Shown in pieces: positions 1 through 13,470 of a stretch of 64,000 nt of DNA; positions within the stretch are counted from its first letter, which is position 1, and every line of letters starts with the position of its first letter. The stretch is taken from the NCBI GenBank assembly GCA_013180625.2, contig SNVD02004887.1:62001-126000 (forward strand), given 5' to 3'. This DNA is from Boswellia sacra. Taxonomy: Eukaryota; Streptophyta; Magnoliopsida; Sapindales; Burseraceae. Both the position numbers and the translations under genes were made by a program. Below the pieces are notes generated by a model that worked only from the letters and a program-made list of their open reading frames with translations, was not told the origin of the DNA and did no database searches.

Positions 1-3000
1 TATAATACATGTTGGCCTAAATTTAAAATTCAAACCGACACATATTATATATTTATTATTTTTAGAAATCTAGTTTTATATGTGTATATATATACAAGAA
101 CACCTAGATAGCAAAAACAATGTTATTTCTCAACAATTACAGAAAAGGCCGACTCATGCAAAGACAACAAATCAATGATACAACTTACATATTTAAGCAA
201 CACAAAGCTTATATTTGTAAGTAACAAACACAAACCTCAATAAGCAATGTCAACAAATACAAATTAATAACATAATATTAAGTCAATAAAGCTATAACTA
301 CAAATTAACAAGTACTCATCAAAACCAACACCAAAATCATGCTCATTAAATCATATCCTCAATCAGAAAGTCTTATATCTAGCCAAAAATTAAATTGGAA
401 GCCAAATGCAATGCTATTTCAACACAAAAGTATTTTATGCTCTTCAAAATTAACTACAATATACCAAAGCAAAATTAACCAACAACTACAAACACAAGAG
501 GCAACATGAGGTCCAAATACCAGCAAAGCTAAATGACAAATACTTCAACCATTAGCATTTGACTTGAATCAGCAAAACAAACAAACTCCAAATAACTCCA
601 TTAGATACTTCAACCATTAGTTCAATCAAACAAGCAGTCATCTCCCAAAAAAAACTTCAAATATACACAAAACCTCTACCAACATTTTGACTATTATAGT
701 TCTAACAATTCCCAGTCTGCTACATAACAAAAAGAGTGAATTCATATTCTCCTTCCCTCTGTTGACTGTAGTTAGCAAGCTATATAAATTCATCCCAGAA
801 AATTATCAGTTTTCACTCTCTATTCCTCTACAACTTTTTCACCCTGCAAATATTTTGATTTAATAAGTTAGAACATATTGAATATTCAATCTACGCTGAT
901 AAGCAAAAATCTCCTAAAATAGAAATATTTGATACAATACAACTATATTCTCATATTTAAATAATCGTTGCTCAATTTTCAAATAGAAATTCAAACTTAC
1001 CTTGAAAGATATTGATTGCATGCACAAACTCCTTGAGCTTACCACATTAAATTCCTTATAAAATTCTTGGTCCCTACCTCTTGCTTTTATATTTTTTACT
1101 TACTTTTTACTTATTTCCATCTTCCATGCATGTCATGACCCATTCTCTTTAATACTTTCAGTTGCCTTCTCAATTCTATATCCATAAAACATAACCATAA
1201 TGACTATTAACTCACCAAATCATTAAGCTTAGTACCATGCTTTTATGCTCAATATAAAGGACTTCACAAATTAAATCAAAGCCAACTTAGTGGATAAAAA
1301 ATAATATCAAGGCCAATAATTGAAGGGAGGCTTCTCGACAGATGGAAGCATGTGAAAGCCTAATTCAATGGTGATACAATCTTCTAAAAATTATAATACA
1401 TTTGCCTAATAATCTTTTACTTATTTATTATATTTAAAGCAACTAATCAATAATAACTAAATTGATAGTATCAATAATAATTGAATCAAATAAATTTATA
1501 CATAAATGAGTAAGTGTAGAGTAATGGATTGAATCATAAACGATGTGGTCGGGATTTAGAATCATTAAAGCATGTTGTAATAGATGTGTTAATATGTTGG
1601 ATAAAGGTAAAAGAGTTGATATATGTTACGAGAGGCTACTGGAATATGTAAATAATTGGGAGAGGTGAAGTGTGGGCCATGGCATGAGAGAAGTTAAATA
1701 TATAGGCAGAGAGAGAAGCAAAAGTGATAAAATTATTAAGAGAGGAGACGAAATGGAGAGAAATTGAGAGAAGTGAAGGTTGTTATTAGCCTACAATATT
1801 TGACCTTGCGAGGAGAAAGACAACTTGTAATTAACAAGCTCATTAATGAAAACTAAATGATAAAAATGGGAGAATGGTTAGAGTACAATACCTCTATGGC
1901 TACAATTGCTTGTTTTATATATTTTTTTTCCTCCATATGGGGCTGACATCCTACATTTCTTGCTTCACTTGTGAGAATAAAAACAGGAAAATGAAACCAA
2001 TATAATGCATGAAACTAATAAGTAAAAGCCCACAAATTTGTATGCAATCAAACCATAAATTCGGATATTAAGTGTTGTTAATTTTAACAATTATTAAGCT
2101 ACTTTCAGATATTAGAATAGATAATTTTTTCACTCAGTGATTAAGGGTCATTAAATCAATTGTCAACAAAAGGTTAAACAATATATTCAAAAACAAGAGA
2201 ATCAAATATTATGAGCAAAACAGGGGGGGGAAAAAACTTTATCAAGCATTATAACAAACATTTTACTTAGTAAGGACTAAAAGAAGTTGCATCTAGTTGA
2301 TATATTATGATATACACAAAAGATTATTTGTATTACTTTTTTATAATTTCACCTATTAAACTTGTCTCCCACTTAAATTTGGAACCAAATTCATCATCTA
2401 ACATGTTAACATCACAAGCCTTGTTTTAATTAATTAATTAATAATTTATTATTATTATTATTATTATTTAAACTTGTCTCCCAGTTAAGAAGGTTTAGGC
2501 ATTTTACTTAAAAGGATTTGTTTACCAAAAAATAAAAAATAAATAAAAGAAGAAGAAAATTGAGCAATCCTCACCAAATGTGATTATAACAACTAATATG
2601 ATTATAACTAGTTCCTACTACAAACGAAGTGTTTTAAGTGGAAAGCAATTACTTTTCCCATTCTCTAAGTAGCTTGTACGCATGTTAATTACGTGTATCA
2701 TACATTTGCCTATTGTAAAAAAATTAAAATTATAGTTGGCCCAAGCTAATAACTAAAGTTAAAGTTTATGTTTGCTAATAACTTTGATTCTCAAGATCAC
2801 TCTAGCCTTCTCTTTTAATTTTTTTTTCTTTTTTAAAGAAAACTAAATCCTCTACTCCATGCGTGCAGTTTGGTATTTGAGAGCTTTGTTTGACCTTGTC
2901 AATATTTCTTTGTTAACCCTATTAATTTTTCATAGTTTCAAGCTATTAATGCAACACCAAATACATACAAGCGATAGTATTACAATAAAAGATTCTTATA

Positions 3001-6000
3001 CTAGATTCAAAATTGTAACATGTATGAAAACTAAGATAAATACCACCTCAAAGATTCTTATACTAGCTTCACTTGCATAGCTTGAACCTAAAAAGCAAAT
3101 TTATACGATCTGGATTGGGAAAGAAATAAAAGCACAACTACCACATACAAAAGACAAATCTTTTACATTTTTCCATAACACAAACATCAAGAAGTTCAAA
3201 TTGATATCGAAAGTAATAAAACACTATTACTATCAAATACAAATTCAAGACAAGTAATAAAATAATATATAATGCAACAAGGAATGAAACACATTGCCAC
3301 AATTATCCTTCTTTTAGATCAATGAAAATCATATATTAATTAAACATTCAGAGTGCTTCAATTTATCAAAATATATAATTTTATAATCAAAACTATATAT
3401 GCACCTGCTATATATATATATATGAGATTCATTGGCAAAAACTAATGTGAAGCATTTCAAGTTAGTCAACAAAAATTAATTCTATTAGGACTCATATGCC
3501 TTTTTGGATATTGACACTTTGCTAGAGAGTTTGAAGGTTATTTGAGAATAAAATAGCCAGCAAGTTGTTCTCGAGCATATACGCTGTACTTGCGAATTCC
3601 ATGTTGTGATTCTAAATCTATTTAATTACATCTTGCAGCAAGATTTATTGCTGAAAATTTTATCTTTAGAAGTGGAGAACAATGATAATACAGATAAATA
3701 GCAGTGTACAGATACCCAAAAAAGAAGAATAAATATATAATATGCAATACGAGTGTATTAAGCTGCATGTAGATGCTCTGGATAAAAAAGTTGGGCAACT
3801 TCAGAATACGTTGGAAGAGGAGATGCTAGAAGTTCAAACTTCAGAGGTTTTGAAAGCAGTTAGAGCACTTGAAAGTATGGAGTTATCTCAATTAGAGTCT
3901 TGTATTTCAAATATTGTAGAATCAGGCATTACTACTTACTACTGAAAGTAAACTTATAGAAGCTAATAAGCAATATAAGCTTATACTAAAGGGTAAACAG
4001 TTGGAATTATTAAGGCATTTGAAACTAATATCTCAGAGGAATGACATACATTATGCAACAACGTTAAGAACTACAAACTAAAAAAGTAGTACCCAAAATA
4101 TATATAATGCCAAGCAAAAACGCCAACTCAAGATAAAGTAAGAGAGCTCCTATCTATAATATATATATAGATTTTGTAACAAACAACAGAACACATAAAT
4201 CGAAGCATTGTTCAAGATAAGATATTAATAAGTTTCTTAAAGGTTGTTAACGAAATAAATGATTTTTAAAAATAATAATAAGAAAAAGGAAAGCAAAAAA
4301 GATGAAGAAATAGAATTTGAGAATCAGTTCTCAAAAGAAATTCTATAGAAATTTCTTTCTTCCTCCATTTTATCAAAAGAAAAATAGAAAAGGAGACCAA
4401 CAAAAGCCAAAAAACTCACCTCTAATAAACTCAATCAAGTTCCCACGCTTACAAAATTGAAAGACAAGAAGCTTCTCACCTCTTAGCCTAACATAAAATC
4501 CCAAAAGAGGCACAAAATAATGGTGTGGAATGCTCCTTAACGTAGACCAGGCAAATCACCAAACTCTGTCTCTAGCAGTACAAAAGGGCCAATACATTAG
4601 ATGATCAAAAATTTCCAGACATACTTATCATTAAAGAGCTAGTTTACATTCAAAATAACAACTTTTACCAACAAATGAACCCAATTTAGAGCAGAAAAAT
4701 TAGAAATTCAAAGATATTCTTCGAGAAGTTATGACTGAACAACGCAAAATCTACATGAAAGAGCATATGAAATGAAACAAAATTAAAATTCAACATTGAA
4801 ACACAGAACCAACAAGAATCAATAAAATACAAGCTAAAAAAATAACAACAAATACCTAGTTGCTGAGTTGAGAACTATAATTCAAAAATAAGGAAACAAC
4901 GAAAAAGAAGATTAAATATAAGTTTACCAAGCAATTCAGAACTATATCACCAAGGAGTAAGACAAGATTAAGTGTATGCATATTCACTATTATCTAAAAT
5001 AAATAAAACAGGAAAGTAGATCATATGAGCACAATGTAAAAGCATTTAATATAATAGCAGTAAAGTAGGTTAAAGTAAAGATACATGGGAAAATATTACA
5101 ACAATACGCCATTACAAACTTATCACAACAATATATGGCAAATTATCTCCACTAAAAAAGACAAATATGAATACCTAATAGGTGAAAAACGTAAGGAAAA
5201 AATGTAATGCAAAGGGCAATCTACAAAAAAGTTGATACAAGAACATTTTAAGTTTTTTTGAAACCAAACTGTAATTGTTATGATATCCACAACATTAAGG
5301 TAAACATATATTAGAACTATTTTTTTCTTAAAATAAATAAGAATAATAAGTACACTATCATGGAGTCCATTTTCAAGCATTCACAGAGATTTAATTCTCG
5401 GACAATTTGAACCATGCATAAATATAAAGTATAGAAATTTCCATGAGTCAGGTCTAATGAATTCACAAAGTTATAATACAAATGCATTATCAGAGGTAAA
5501 ACTGAACAAGTGAGCAAGTTTCTATACATAACAGTTTAATAGAGCATGGGACCTGTATCAATGAATTTGGAGAATACCCTGCGTCATTCTTATACATTGA
5601 ATTGCACTAGATGCTCACATTAAATTTTTTTAGGTCAGAGTTTAAGAAGTCATATGCTACAAAAAAGTTAAACCATCAATATCTTTATTACTTTCATAAG
5701 TAAGATTCTTAAAAATAAAATTAAAAAAAAAAAGAGAATACCAATTAACCTGCAATTATTTCATTAATCTTTCCTTTTGAGTTCCCTTATCTGTAACATT
5801 TGTACAGTTCATCGTTTATCTCAGAAGCACTATTGCACCACAAATTTAAACCTTGACACATGTTATCTCTAGATCTAAAAAGTAAACCAAATGATTAGAT
5901 TTTAGACCCCACATTTTTCCTACACACATTTATTTCCATTTTCTAAAGACAAGTACAACCACACTTGCTGCCCATCTACTTATCAATCAGATTATCCAAC

Positions 6001-6857
6001 ATCATTTGCAACAAAGAAATCAAACGAATCAGATCTTACCTCAACAAAGTAGCCAAATCAAAACTTACAACAAAGCTAAATAAAACCTCACAAATCTATG
6101 TTATTAACAATTTAACTAATGTAATTTAATCTAAATCATAGCTTAGAAAATACTACGAAATAATAACAGAAAAAGCAATAGATTTGATAAAACAAATTGA
6201 TCAGTGCCACTCGCGTAAAGCAAAACCTTCTTCTTCGACTCCATCTCGGTTAGACGCGAAAGAATCGGACCATTGAAAATGAAGACTTTGGCATCGCCAT
6301 ATCAATTTTCATTACTGTTACCATTCTTGATATGAACCATATTAAAGAGAGGATAAGGGAAGGCAGGGTCAGGATTCTTGTAACTGAGATCTTAGGAGAT
6401 TAGACGTGATCTATAGCAATGCCACCGTGGTCAATGGAGAAATCATGGGGAAAATCTGATTTCCACTGCCTTAAAGCCACACACTGCCTAAAAACTCACT
6501 CCCACAAACCCCATTGACTGAAAACCCATGGCAACAAAGATAAGATGCAATAGAGATTTCAGACACAAGACGAGATGAGAGGAGAGAAAGATTTTAGAGA
6601 TGTAAAAAAGGTGAAGTTCAGTCGAAGAGATGAGAGGGAGTCATGATATGAGAGGTGGCTAGGTCAACCAAAAGGGGGTAAAGTGGGAGAATTTAGGTTA
6701 ATTTATATTTGTGGCATTTAGCGTAATTTTGCAGAAAATGGGAAAGTGACATATAAATAAAAAAGGGGTTTGACTTTGTATACTTTACTTTTTTTTTTTT
6801 TAACCGACACATAATTCATAAAGGGTAGCAACACGTAAGGCCAAAATTCTTGTAGTG
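1..6857. mobile_element. CACTA-like element, right end in window
   Basis: The right edge reads TTCTTGTAGTG (to 6857), the complement of the CACTACAAGAA terminus of plant CACTA (En/Spm) transposons. Just inside it are copies of a GTGACATATAA / CCGACACATAA motif, and a similar motif (CCGACACATATTA) lies at about 34-46. The left terminus is therefore probably just outside the window; that is inference. No transposase was recognised. The interior is AT-rich. Two exon-like stretches occur: a coiled-coil fragment at 3742-4081 and, on the minus strand at 6196-6299, about 34 codons without a stop after an upstream in-frame TGA. The rest of 1-3741 and 4082-6195 shows nothing I recognise beyond an (ATT)n run near 2447-2469. 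Confidence 0.4.
3742..4081 (+). pseudogene. Coiled-coil protein fragment, frameshifted
   Basis: A 67-codon frame rich in Leu, Glu and Lys (heptad-like, for example KKVGQLQNTLEEEMLE) ends at a TGA near 3943. The next frame continues at once (from GAA at 3944) for 46 codons of similar Lys/Glu/Leu character and ends at a TAA at 4081. The change of frame with no change of composition suggests one broken coding segment of about 112 codons. No family was recognised. It lies inside a CACTA-like region, so it could be a captured host exon. It could also be chance in AT-rich DNA. Confidence 0.3.
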
Positions 6858-8890
6858 ATCGCTCATGATTAAGGAATTAAGAAGGAGGAAATAAAAGAAA
6901 ATTCAAGGGGTTGTACTAGAGAAGAGTACATCTATTTTAGTGCCATCAATGTCTTCATGATTAAGAGAAAGCCATAAAGTAATACAAGAGTTTTATCATC
7001 TTTCCTTTGTTCTTCTATCAAACAAAGAGATTCAAACAAAGAGATTCAACATAGTTAGCCAAATCATCCATTATCTTTCAATAAAATGGTACAAAGGTAG
7101 TAAAATAGTAGAGGCAAAGTAAAATTAAAATACATATTAATGATAATACCTTTTGTAAATGTGCAAGTAACTCCCATAGAGAAAGCAATTTTGATTGCAA
7201 ACAACATGAGAAGGATCAAGTTAATTGGATGACGCTGTTGAAAAGCATACAGTGAGCATAATACTACATGTAAAAATAAACCATGAACAGTCAATTACCT
7301 ATTTGATCTTTCAATATCCAAAAGTCATAACTTAACAAAAGCATTCAAGAAAAAACCATATAACATTAATAAATGAACTTCCTCAAAGTATTCATCCATA
7401 ACCTCATTAAAAAACAAACACTTCAACCAAAAAATTTATGATAAAATGTGACTTAAGCAGATTTCGTAAAGTGACTAGTATCAATAAGCGTTGAATAATA
7501 AACAAAAACATATATACACTTTAAATAAATTTGTTTACTTTTATGACCCACGTACACTCTTTTAAAACATAAATTAAATCAAAACAAGAATCAGACAATA
7601 ATCTTAATGTATGAATACCAAATTCTGGTTGCAAGTTTAATGGGATATTGAAGCTTAGAAGGATATATATAATATAATAGCACACATGGCCAGTATTATT
7701 TAATGGATATTAAAAATAAAAAAGGTATAGCCAAGCTCTACTTTATGATATAACACCACTGATGGCTTTCATTTATGGACCCTATATAGAATCATTCCAT
7801 CAAACATGTAGTATGCACTATATGAGTTTCCAACCAACAATCAAGAAAAATAACCCAGACAAATTTTCAATTTGAGACAATAGCATGCAAATAAGACAAA
7901 AAATGAGCCTTTCATAAATTGTTACAGCACTTATCAACAGCAAAAACAACAAACAATTTGCTTTTACAATCACCAAAAAAAAAATTACAATCTTAAACAA
8001 ATTATCTTATATGCCTCTCTCCCAACACTCTTTGTAAGCTCTGTAGGGATTTGAACTGCATCGACTCAGTGTATCAACCAGCAAGGCACTTTGATACTAC
8101 AAAATTAATAAATAAATAACAACAAAGAAACCTCTATGCCAAATCGCTAATTAATATAACACTATGAAAATAACAACATCTTTGAGATAGACGAAACCTC
8201 TGATGGGGCTGTGCAAATTTTTCAGTCTCAGTAAATGGGCTTTAACATTCAGGACCATGGCTAAGCTCTATTCCTCTTTGTCGAGGTATGGAACAAAGAA
8301 AATTTTTTAGCTACTATATTCATACACAAACAAGAAGCACTGGAGATCAAGAAACTAAATTCAATAATTTAAAAAAAAAATCATGTTAGAGGGAATGGAT
8401 GTTACCTTTGCATGGAGCTTTTGGTTGATTTTTCTTGCCACTTATTGATTGCAACAACGAGATTGAAGAGGAAAATCTAAGATCAAACCTTAGCAGCACT
8501 AAAATAGAGACTTCTTAAATCTAAGAGGGAGATTGGATAGGGAAATATGAAAAAGAGGGAAAAGCAAAAATATTATCAGCGAGAGGAAGGGAGAGGCAAA
8601 TAGAGAAGACAAATATGAGAGGGAAAGAGCTTGAGAAGAGGGAAGAAAAAATTTTGGTGAAAAATGTTAAGTGTTCAAAAGAGGGAAAGAGGAGAAAGGG
8701 TTTGAGACCTTTTGTGTTTTTTATTTTTTAATTGAAACATATGTGTCACTTGAAAAAATTATGACACGAAAATTTACACATACTCCTAGAAGAGTGACAC
8801 ATATAAATTTATCTTGGTTTGACTAGGCTATAAATGTCACTTTCCTAGAAACTGACATAAACAAAGTGACACAAAAGACTAGTTTTAGTG
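6858..8890. mobile_element. Second CACTA-like right terminus and AT-rich interior
   Basis: The segment ends with ACTAGTTTTAGTG at 8890, the complement of a CACTAAAACTAGT-type end. The last 170 bases hold several GTGACACATATA / ATGTCAC motifs in both orientations, which looks like the subterminal repeats of CACTA elements. No matching left end was found, so the element is either nested with the one ending at 6857 or truncated. No coding sequence was recognised. A purine-rich stretch at 8560-8700 resembles the complement of a transcribed leader but is not assignable. Confidence 0.3.
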
Positions 8891-9391
8891 ATTTGCTTCA
8901 CAAGATGTCTCCAAGGTAGATCCCTGATCACATTACAACCGTACTAGATGAGCAGCGTCGACATAAATCAACATCACTATTGATTAATCTCTACAACAAG
9001 TGCTCCATCCATTAAGTGATTTGATTCTAGATGTAAGTGATCTGGTTGGAGGGTTGCCTCCATAAACTACCATATATAGGAGACTAATGGCCACTCATAT
9101 AGATCAATAACTCCTCTGGGTATTGCAGCTTAATCTGAAACAAATGAAAATTTATAGATAAGGTAAATATGTTAAGCAAACTCAAATATCCTTAGCTGGC
9201 AAAAGTAAATCTATAGAGAAGTGGTTTTTATAAAGCACATTGTACTCCTTTTTAACCCCCATATAACTTCCTAATGAAATAGCCGATTTAGGATATTGGA
9301 AAGAATTAGATGTTAAATTAACCTTAGTAGTCTCAATAATTCTGAATGCTAAATTAGAATATAACATATAACAAAATGAAAAGCTAAATGC
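8891..9391. other. Unassigned flank left of Copia B
   Basis: AT-rich sequence between the CACTA-like end and the Copia B LTR. A 90-codon minus-strand frame (9182-9454) crosses into the LTR and matches nothing I know, so it is not called as a gene. Confidence 0.4.
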
Positions 9392-9519
9392 TGTTGAAAC
9401 AACTTTGAATTTTGAGAAGTGATTTGACTTAATCACACACCCAGAAAGTTTCAACTAATCAAGACTTTACAGAAAATTGATTTATGAAACCCAACCAATA
9501 AGAACAATAAAGACAAAAC
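9392..9519 (-). repeat. Copia B 3' LTR, segment 1
   Basis: First 128 bases of the left LTR, from TGTTGAAAC. It aligns base for base with 19569 onward and stops where Copia A inserted. Confidence 0.85.
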
Positions 9520-10191
9520 TGTTGTGAAGAAGAGCGGCACACACACTCACAAGAGGTTTAATGCAGAATTTAACTAGGAGTTTTAACACACATCCAAGCA
9601 AAATAAATTAAAGTAAGAACACAACACAAGAATTTATACTGGTTAAGGCCACAAAACGTGATCCTACGTCCAGTTTCTGGTGATGATCAATCCATTATGG
9701 TGAAAAATAAGAGATACAAGAGTGTTTATAGGGAAAACTAGAAGAAATTTAGTTTCTTTCTCTCCAAGAAACTCCCAATCTCTCTAGACCTTAACTCTTT
9801 TCTTATTCTCTATTTTCTCAGACTTCTCTAATCTTTTTTATACTGGAAACACGTGTCTTATTTATAGTCCAGGGCTTATAGGTCAATTACTTGCGTGACA
9901 AGTAATCCTGATTGTACCAGGAAATAGGCTCGCACTCTTGCGCCACAGTATCCATGCTCTGGCACGAACTCTTTGCCCAAATGTATCCACAAACCTAAAA
10001 TCTGCGCCCCTATGTAGACTTACCTGTGCTCCAGTGCCAATGTTACGCTCTGGTGCACCATTCCTTGCACGACGGTGCCAAGCTTTAGTCTTCGCATGTC
10101 TAACACTACATCTGGCGCTCCAGAGCAACTCTAGCTGCACGCCTGTGCCACTTTTCTGCCTGCACTTCACAAGTTGAGCCATAGACTTACA
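9520..10191 (-). repeat. Copia A 3' LTR
   Basis: Starts TGTTGTGAAGAAGAGC and ends CTTACA on the plus strand. It matches 14342-15027. On the minus strand it is followed upstream by a polypurine tract, CCAAGGTAGAGATTT (10192-10206). The GC-rich part near 9930-10170 differs from the AT-rich interior. Confidence 0.88.
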
Positions 10192-10206
10192 AATCTCTAC
10201 CTTGGT
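10192..10206 (-). promoter_or_regulatory. Copia A polypurine tract
   Basis: Minus-strand CCAAGGTAGAGATTT directly before the 3' LTR start (TGTAAG). In copia elements this purine run primes plus-strand DNA synthesis. Confidence 0.6.
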
Positions 10207-10267
10207 TCAAGCTTGTGTTCCAAACTATAAACCACCATCATAGATTCCAACCACATCCATCTTCAAG

Positions 10268-10750
10268 CTAAAACGGTTCATCCATTACTCGTATCAAATC
10301 CAAACAAGTGTTGAACTTGACACTTGTAACAGGCTTAGTGATCATATCGGTAGGATTTCTTTCATTGTGAATTTTAAGTACTGAAACCTTTCCTTCAGCA
10401 ATGACATCCCTGATGAAACGCAACTTGACGTCTGTATGTTTGGTTCTTTGATGATACATTTGATTTTTGGTCAAATGTATTGCACTTTGGCTATTACAAA
10501 ACACTTTTGCCTTGTCTTGTCTCACACCAAACTCACCAACAAGCCCTTGCAGCCATAATGCTTCTTTTATAGCCTTTGTAGCAACAATATACTCTGCTTC
10601 ATTTGTTGAAAAAGCCACAACTGATTGTAAATTTGCTTTCCAACTAATGATGCAACCAAACAACAGGAACACATAACCGGTTAACGACCTTCTTTTGTCA
10701 AGATCTCTTGCAAAGTCTACATCCACATAACCCATCAGCTTTTCATCCAT
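10268..10750 (-). pseudogene. Copia A RNase H domain
   Basis: A 160-residue open stretch with the copia RNase H pattern: GYVDVDFA near the start, the S-N-E-A-E-Y motif, then the usual conserved tail (TKHTDVKLRFIRD). It would degrade the RNA strand of the RNA/DNA hybrid during reverse transcription. In the third active-site block the expected CDSQSA reads CNSQSA, so one catalytic Asp is replaced by Asn. The domain is separated by a stop from the reverse transcriptase fragments upstream. It is therefore probably inactive. Confidence 0.85.
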
Positions 10751-10825
10751 ATCTTTGCTCCTCTCCTACATTAACCCATAGCTCGAAGTACCCTTGAGAT
10801 ATTTGAATATCCACTTGATAGCTTC

Positions 10826-12044
10826 CTAATGATATCTACCCAGATTTGCCATAAAATGACTCACCAAGCTAGTTGCATACTTTAAGTCAAGTCTTGTACA
10901 AACCACGGAGTTCATCAAACTTCCAACAGTAGTCAGATAAGGAATTTTAGCCATCTCCTCTTTCTCTACATCCATAGTAGGGGATTGTGATGATGAAAGT
11001 TTAAAGTGAGCTGCCAAAGGAGTCTATACCCTTTTTGCACCAACCATGTTGAACTTCTCGAGCATTTTGAGAATGTAGTCACCTTGAGACAGAAATAACA
11101 AGCATCTATCTCTATCTCTACTGATTTTCATTCGTAAAATCTTCTTAGCACAACCCAAATCTTTCATCTCGAATTCCTTGTGCAGCTGCCTTTTCACTTG
11201 TTGAATTTCTTCCATGTTCGTCGATGCAATCAACATGTCATCAACATACAACAATAAGAAAATCCCAACTCTATTTTTCAACCACTTGATGTATATGCAA
11301 CTATCATATTTACTTCTAATATACCCATGTTTGATCATGAACTCATCAAACTTCAAATACCAATGTCTTGGTGATTGCTTGAGATAAACACACCTTGTCT
11401 TCACTTCCTACTTTCACAAAACCTTCCGGTTATGACATCAGAATCATTTCTTTTAAATTACCATGAAGGAACGTGGTTTTGACATCTATCTGCTCTAACT
11501 CAATATTAAACTGGTTTAATAGATTCAGTAGTACTCTAATAGATTCCTGTTTTACAACAGGAGAGAAAACCTCATTGAAATCAATGCCCTCCTTCTATAT
11601 GAACCCTTTTGCAACTAGCCTAGCCTTATACCTAGGCTTTCCATCCCTAAAAGCATCTTCCTTCCGTTTAAATACCCATTTACAACCTAATATGTTCTGT
11701 CTAATAGTGTTATTAACCATGACCTAGTTATGATTCTTATTCAAAGAATCCATTTCCTCCCTCATTGTCTGCTGCCAATGACTCATATCTATACAGCCCA
11801 TCACTTCCCTATAGCTTCTAGGCTCATTACCATCAATCTCCTCTGATATTGACAATGAAAAAAAAATAATAAGATCAACATATCCATACCTCATCAGTGG
11901 TACTACTATCCTCCTAGCCCGATCTCTGGCTAGTTGATAGTTCCTCAAGTCGTCAGACTCATCAAGGACTTCCTCAACGTCATCATGTTCTACTATTTCA
12001 CCTGCCTCTTCCATTCGAGAATCTTCAGCCTTATGGAGCTCCAC
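10826..12044 (-). pseudogene. Copia A reverse transcriptase, fragmented
   Basis: Pieces in order on the minus strand: 11724-12044 (acidic linker then the SYREVMG...W start of the copia RT), a broken middle at 11405-11723, 11024-11404 with the catalytic block LLLYVDDMLIAS, and 10826-11017 with the RT tail (YLTTVGSLMNSVVCTRLDL). The family copies element RNA into DNA. The two Asp of YVDD are present, but stops and frameshifts divide the domain into at least three parts. It cannot make a full enzyme. Confidence 0.85.
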
Positions 12045-12116
12045 CTTAGTCCTAACATTATCTGTATCCGTGACATTATCATTAGGTATCGACTGAGGTT
12101 TTGAACAACCCCCAAA

Positions 12117-13008
12117 TTAGAACTCTAACTCTCTAAAAGTGACATCTCTGCTTGTGAAACACTTTGAAACATTCGACTCTTTCCACCACAATTTGAATCC
12201 CTTTACACCTTCTAGATAGCCAACAAACATGCACTTCCTCACCCTTGGCTCTAGCTTGCCTTGTTGATATATGCATATGCCACACAACCAAACACCCTCA
12301 AATGACTGTAGCTCAGTGGTAAACCTGTCCACACCTCTTCAGGTGTCTTGAAACCAATAGCTGCAAATGAACATCTATTAATTAAGTGTGCTGCTATGTT
12401 GACTGCTTCTCCCTAAAACTGCTTGACATTCCAATACTCAATAACATGTATCGAACCCTATTAAAAAGCATTCTATTCATCCTTCTAGCCAGGCCATTTT
12501 GTTATGGTGTCCTCGATATTGTCTTTTGTCTCACCACTCCTTCATTGTTGTAAAAACAGTTGAACTTTTTATTCAAGAACTCTAAACCGTTATCAGTTTT
12601 AAGCTTCCAAATTTTTCTACCCGTTTGGACTTCAACCATCTTTTTCCAATGTTTAAATTCCTCGAGTGCCTTATCCTTAGTCTTCAAAATGTACACCCAC
12701 ACCTTCCTTGAGCAATCATCAATTATGGACATAAAGTATCTACCTCTACCTAAAGTTACATGCTTAGATGGATCCCATAGATCGGAATGGACATAACTGA
12801 GAGTTTCCTTTATTATAGAAGGTGAGGAAGCAAATTTTACCTGTGTAGACTTGCCAAGTACGCAATGCTCACAAAACATCAATTTCCTTAACTTATCTCC
12901 GCATGACAATCCTTGCTTCTGCAACTCCTCAAGCCCCCTTTCACTCACATGGCCAGGACTCTTATGCCACAAGTAGGCTTTATTATCCATGCTCGATACT
13001 GTACCCAC
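12117..13008 (-). pseudogene. Copia A GAG-pre-integrase and integrase
   Basis: 12502-13008 holds the HHCC zinc-binding region (LWHKSPGHVSERGL, then FCEHCVLGKS) and the start of the catalytic core (VHSDLWDPS; KTDNGLEF), giving the first two Asp of the D,D(35)E triad. 12117-12332 carries the later part (GVWLCGICIYQQG; KCMFVGY). A frameshift and stop at about 12333-12501 break the protein, removing the usual NG.VER segment from a single frame. The family joins the element's DNA ends to host DNA. Confidence 0.85.
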
Positions 13009-13080
13009 TCTTCTAATTATAGTGCTGCCTTAGAGAATATATAAACCATTCTCCCTCACACCTTTTGTTACAACCCAGGA

Positions 13081-13401
13081 TCATCTTGTAACTTTCAAGG
13101 TGCCATTCTCCTCTTTATAACTACCGCCATTGGAATCAAGCGTACCAAGTGAAATCAAGTTCTGCTTCAGCTTTGGAATGTGTCTCACAGTCGTCAAAAC
13201 TCTTTCCAAGCCATCATGAGTCTTTATCCGAATTGTCCCTATGCCCACCATGCTACAATCTTTGTTGTCACCCAACAAAATATTACTACCATCAATCTTC
13301 TCATAAGATTCAAACCAGCTTCTGTTTGGTGTCATATGAAACGAACAACTGGAATCTAAGATCCATTGCTTCTTCGAGTTTTTCATGGTCACGACTAGCA
13401 C
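13081..13401 (-). pseudogene. Copia A protease domain
   Basis: The segment starts with the copia aspartic-protease block WILDSSCSFHMT, followed by the expected ILLGDN and VRHIPKLKQNLISLG motifs. The catalytic D-S/T-G is D-S-S here, so the Gly is lost. The family cleaves the gag-pol polyprotein. It continues from gag after a single stop near 13471 and ends at a stop at 13081. Confidence 0.82.
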
Positions 13402-13470
13402 ATCTAAACCCTCATATCCATCTACAATTGCGACATCATCCTTTTTTGGTTCTTTACCTTTCTCGTTCTT

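Noticed and set aside
8037..8100. Possible second SINE or tRNA-like sequence (GGGATTTGAACTGC resembles a box B)
   Set aside because: No convincing box A, no tail and no target duplication.
9182..9454. 90-codon minus-strand frame
   Set aside because: It starts inside the Copia B LTR and shows no family resemblance.
9883..10182. 99-codon frame in a GC-rich stretch
   Set aside because: It lies wholly inside the Copia A LTR and a near copy at 14778-15035 is not kept open in the same way.
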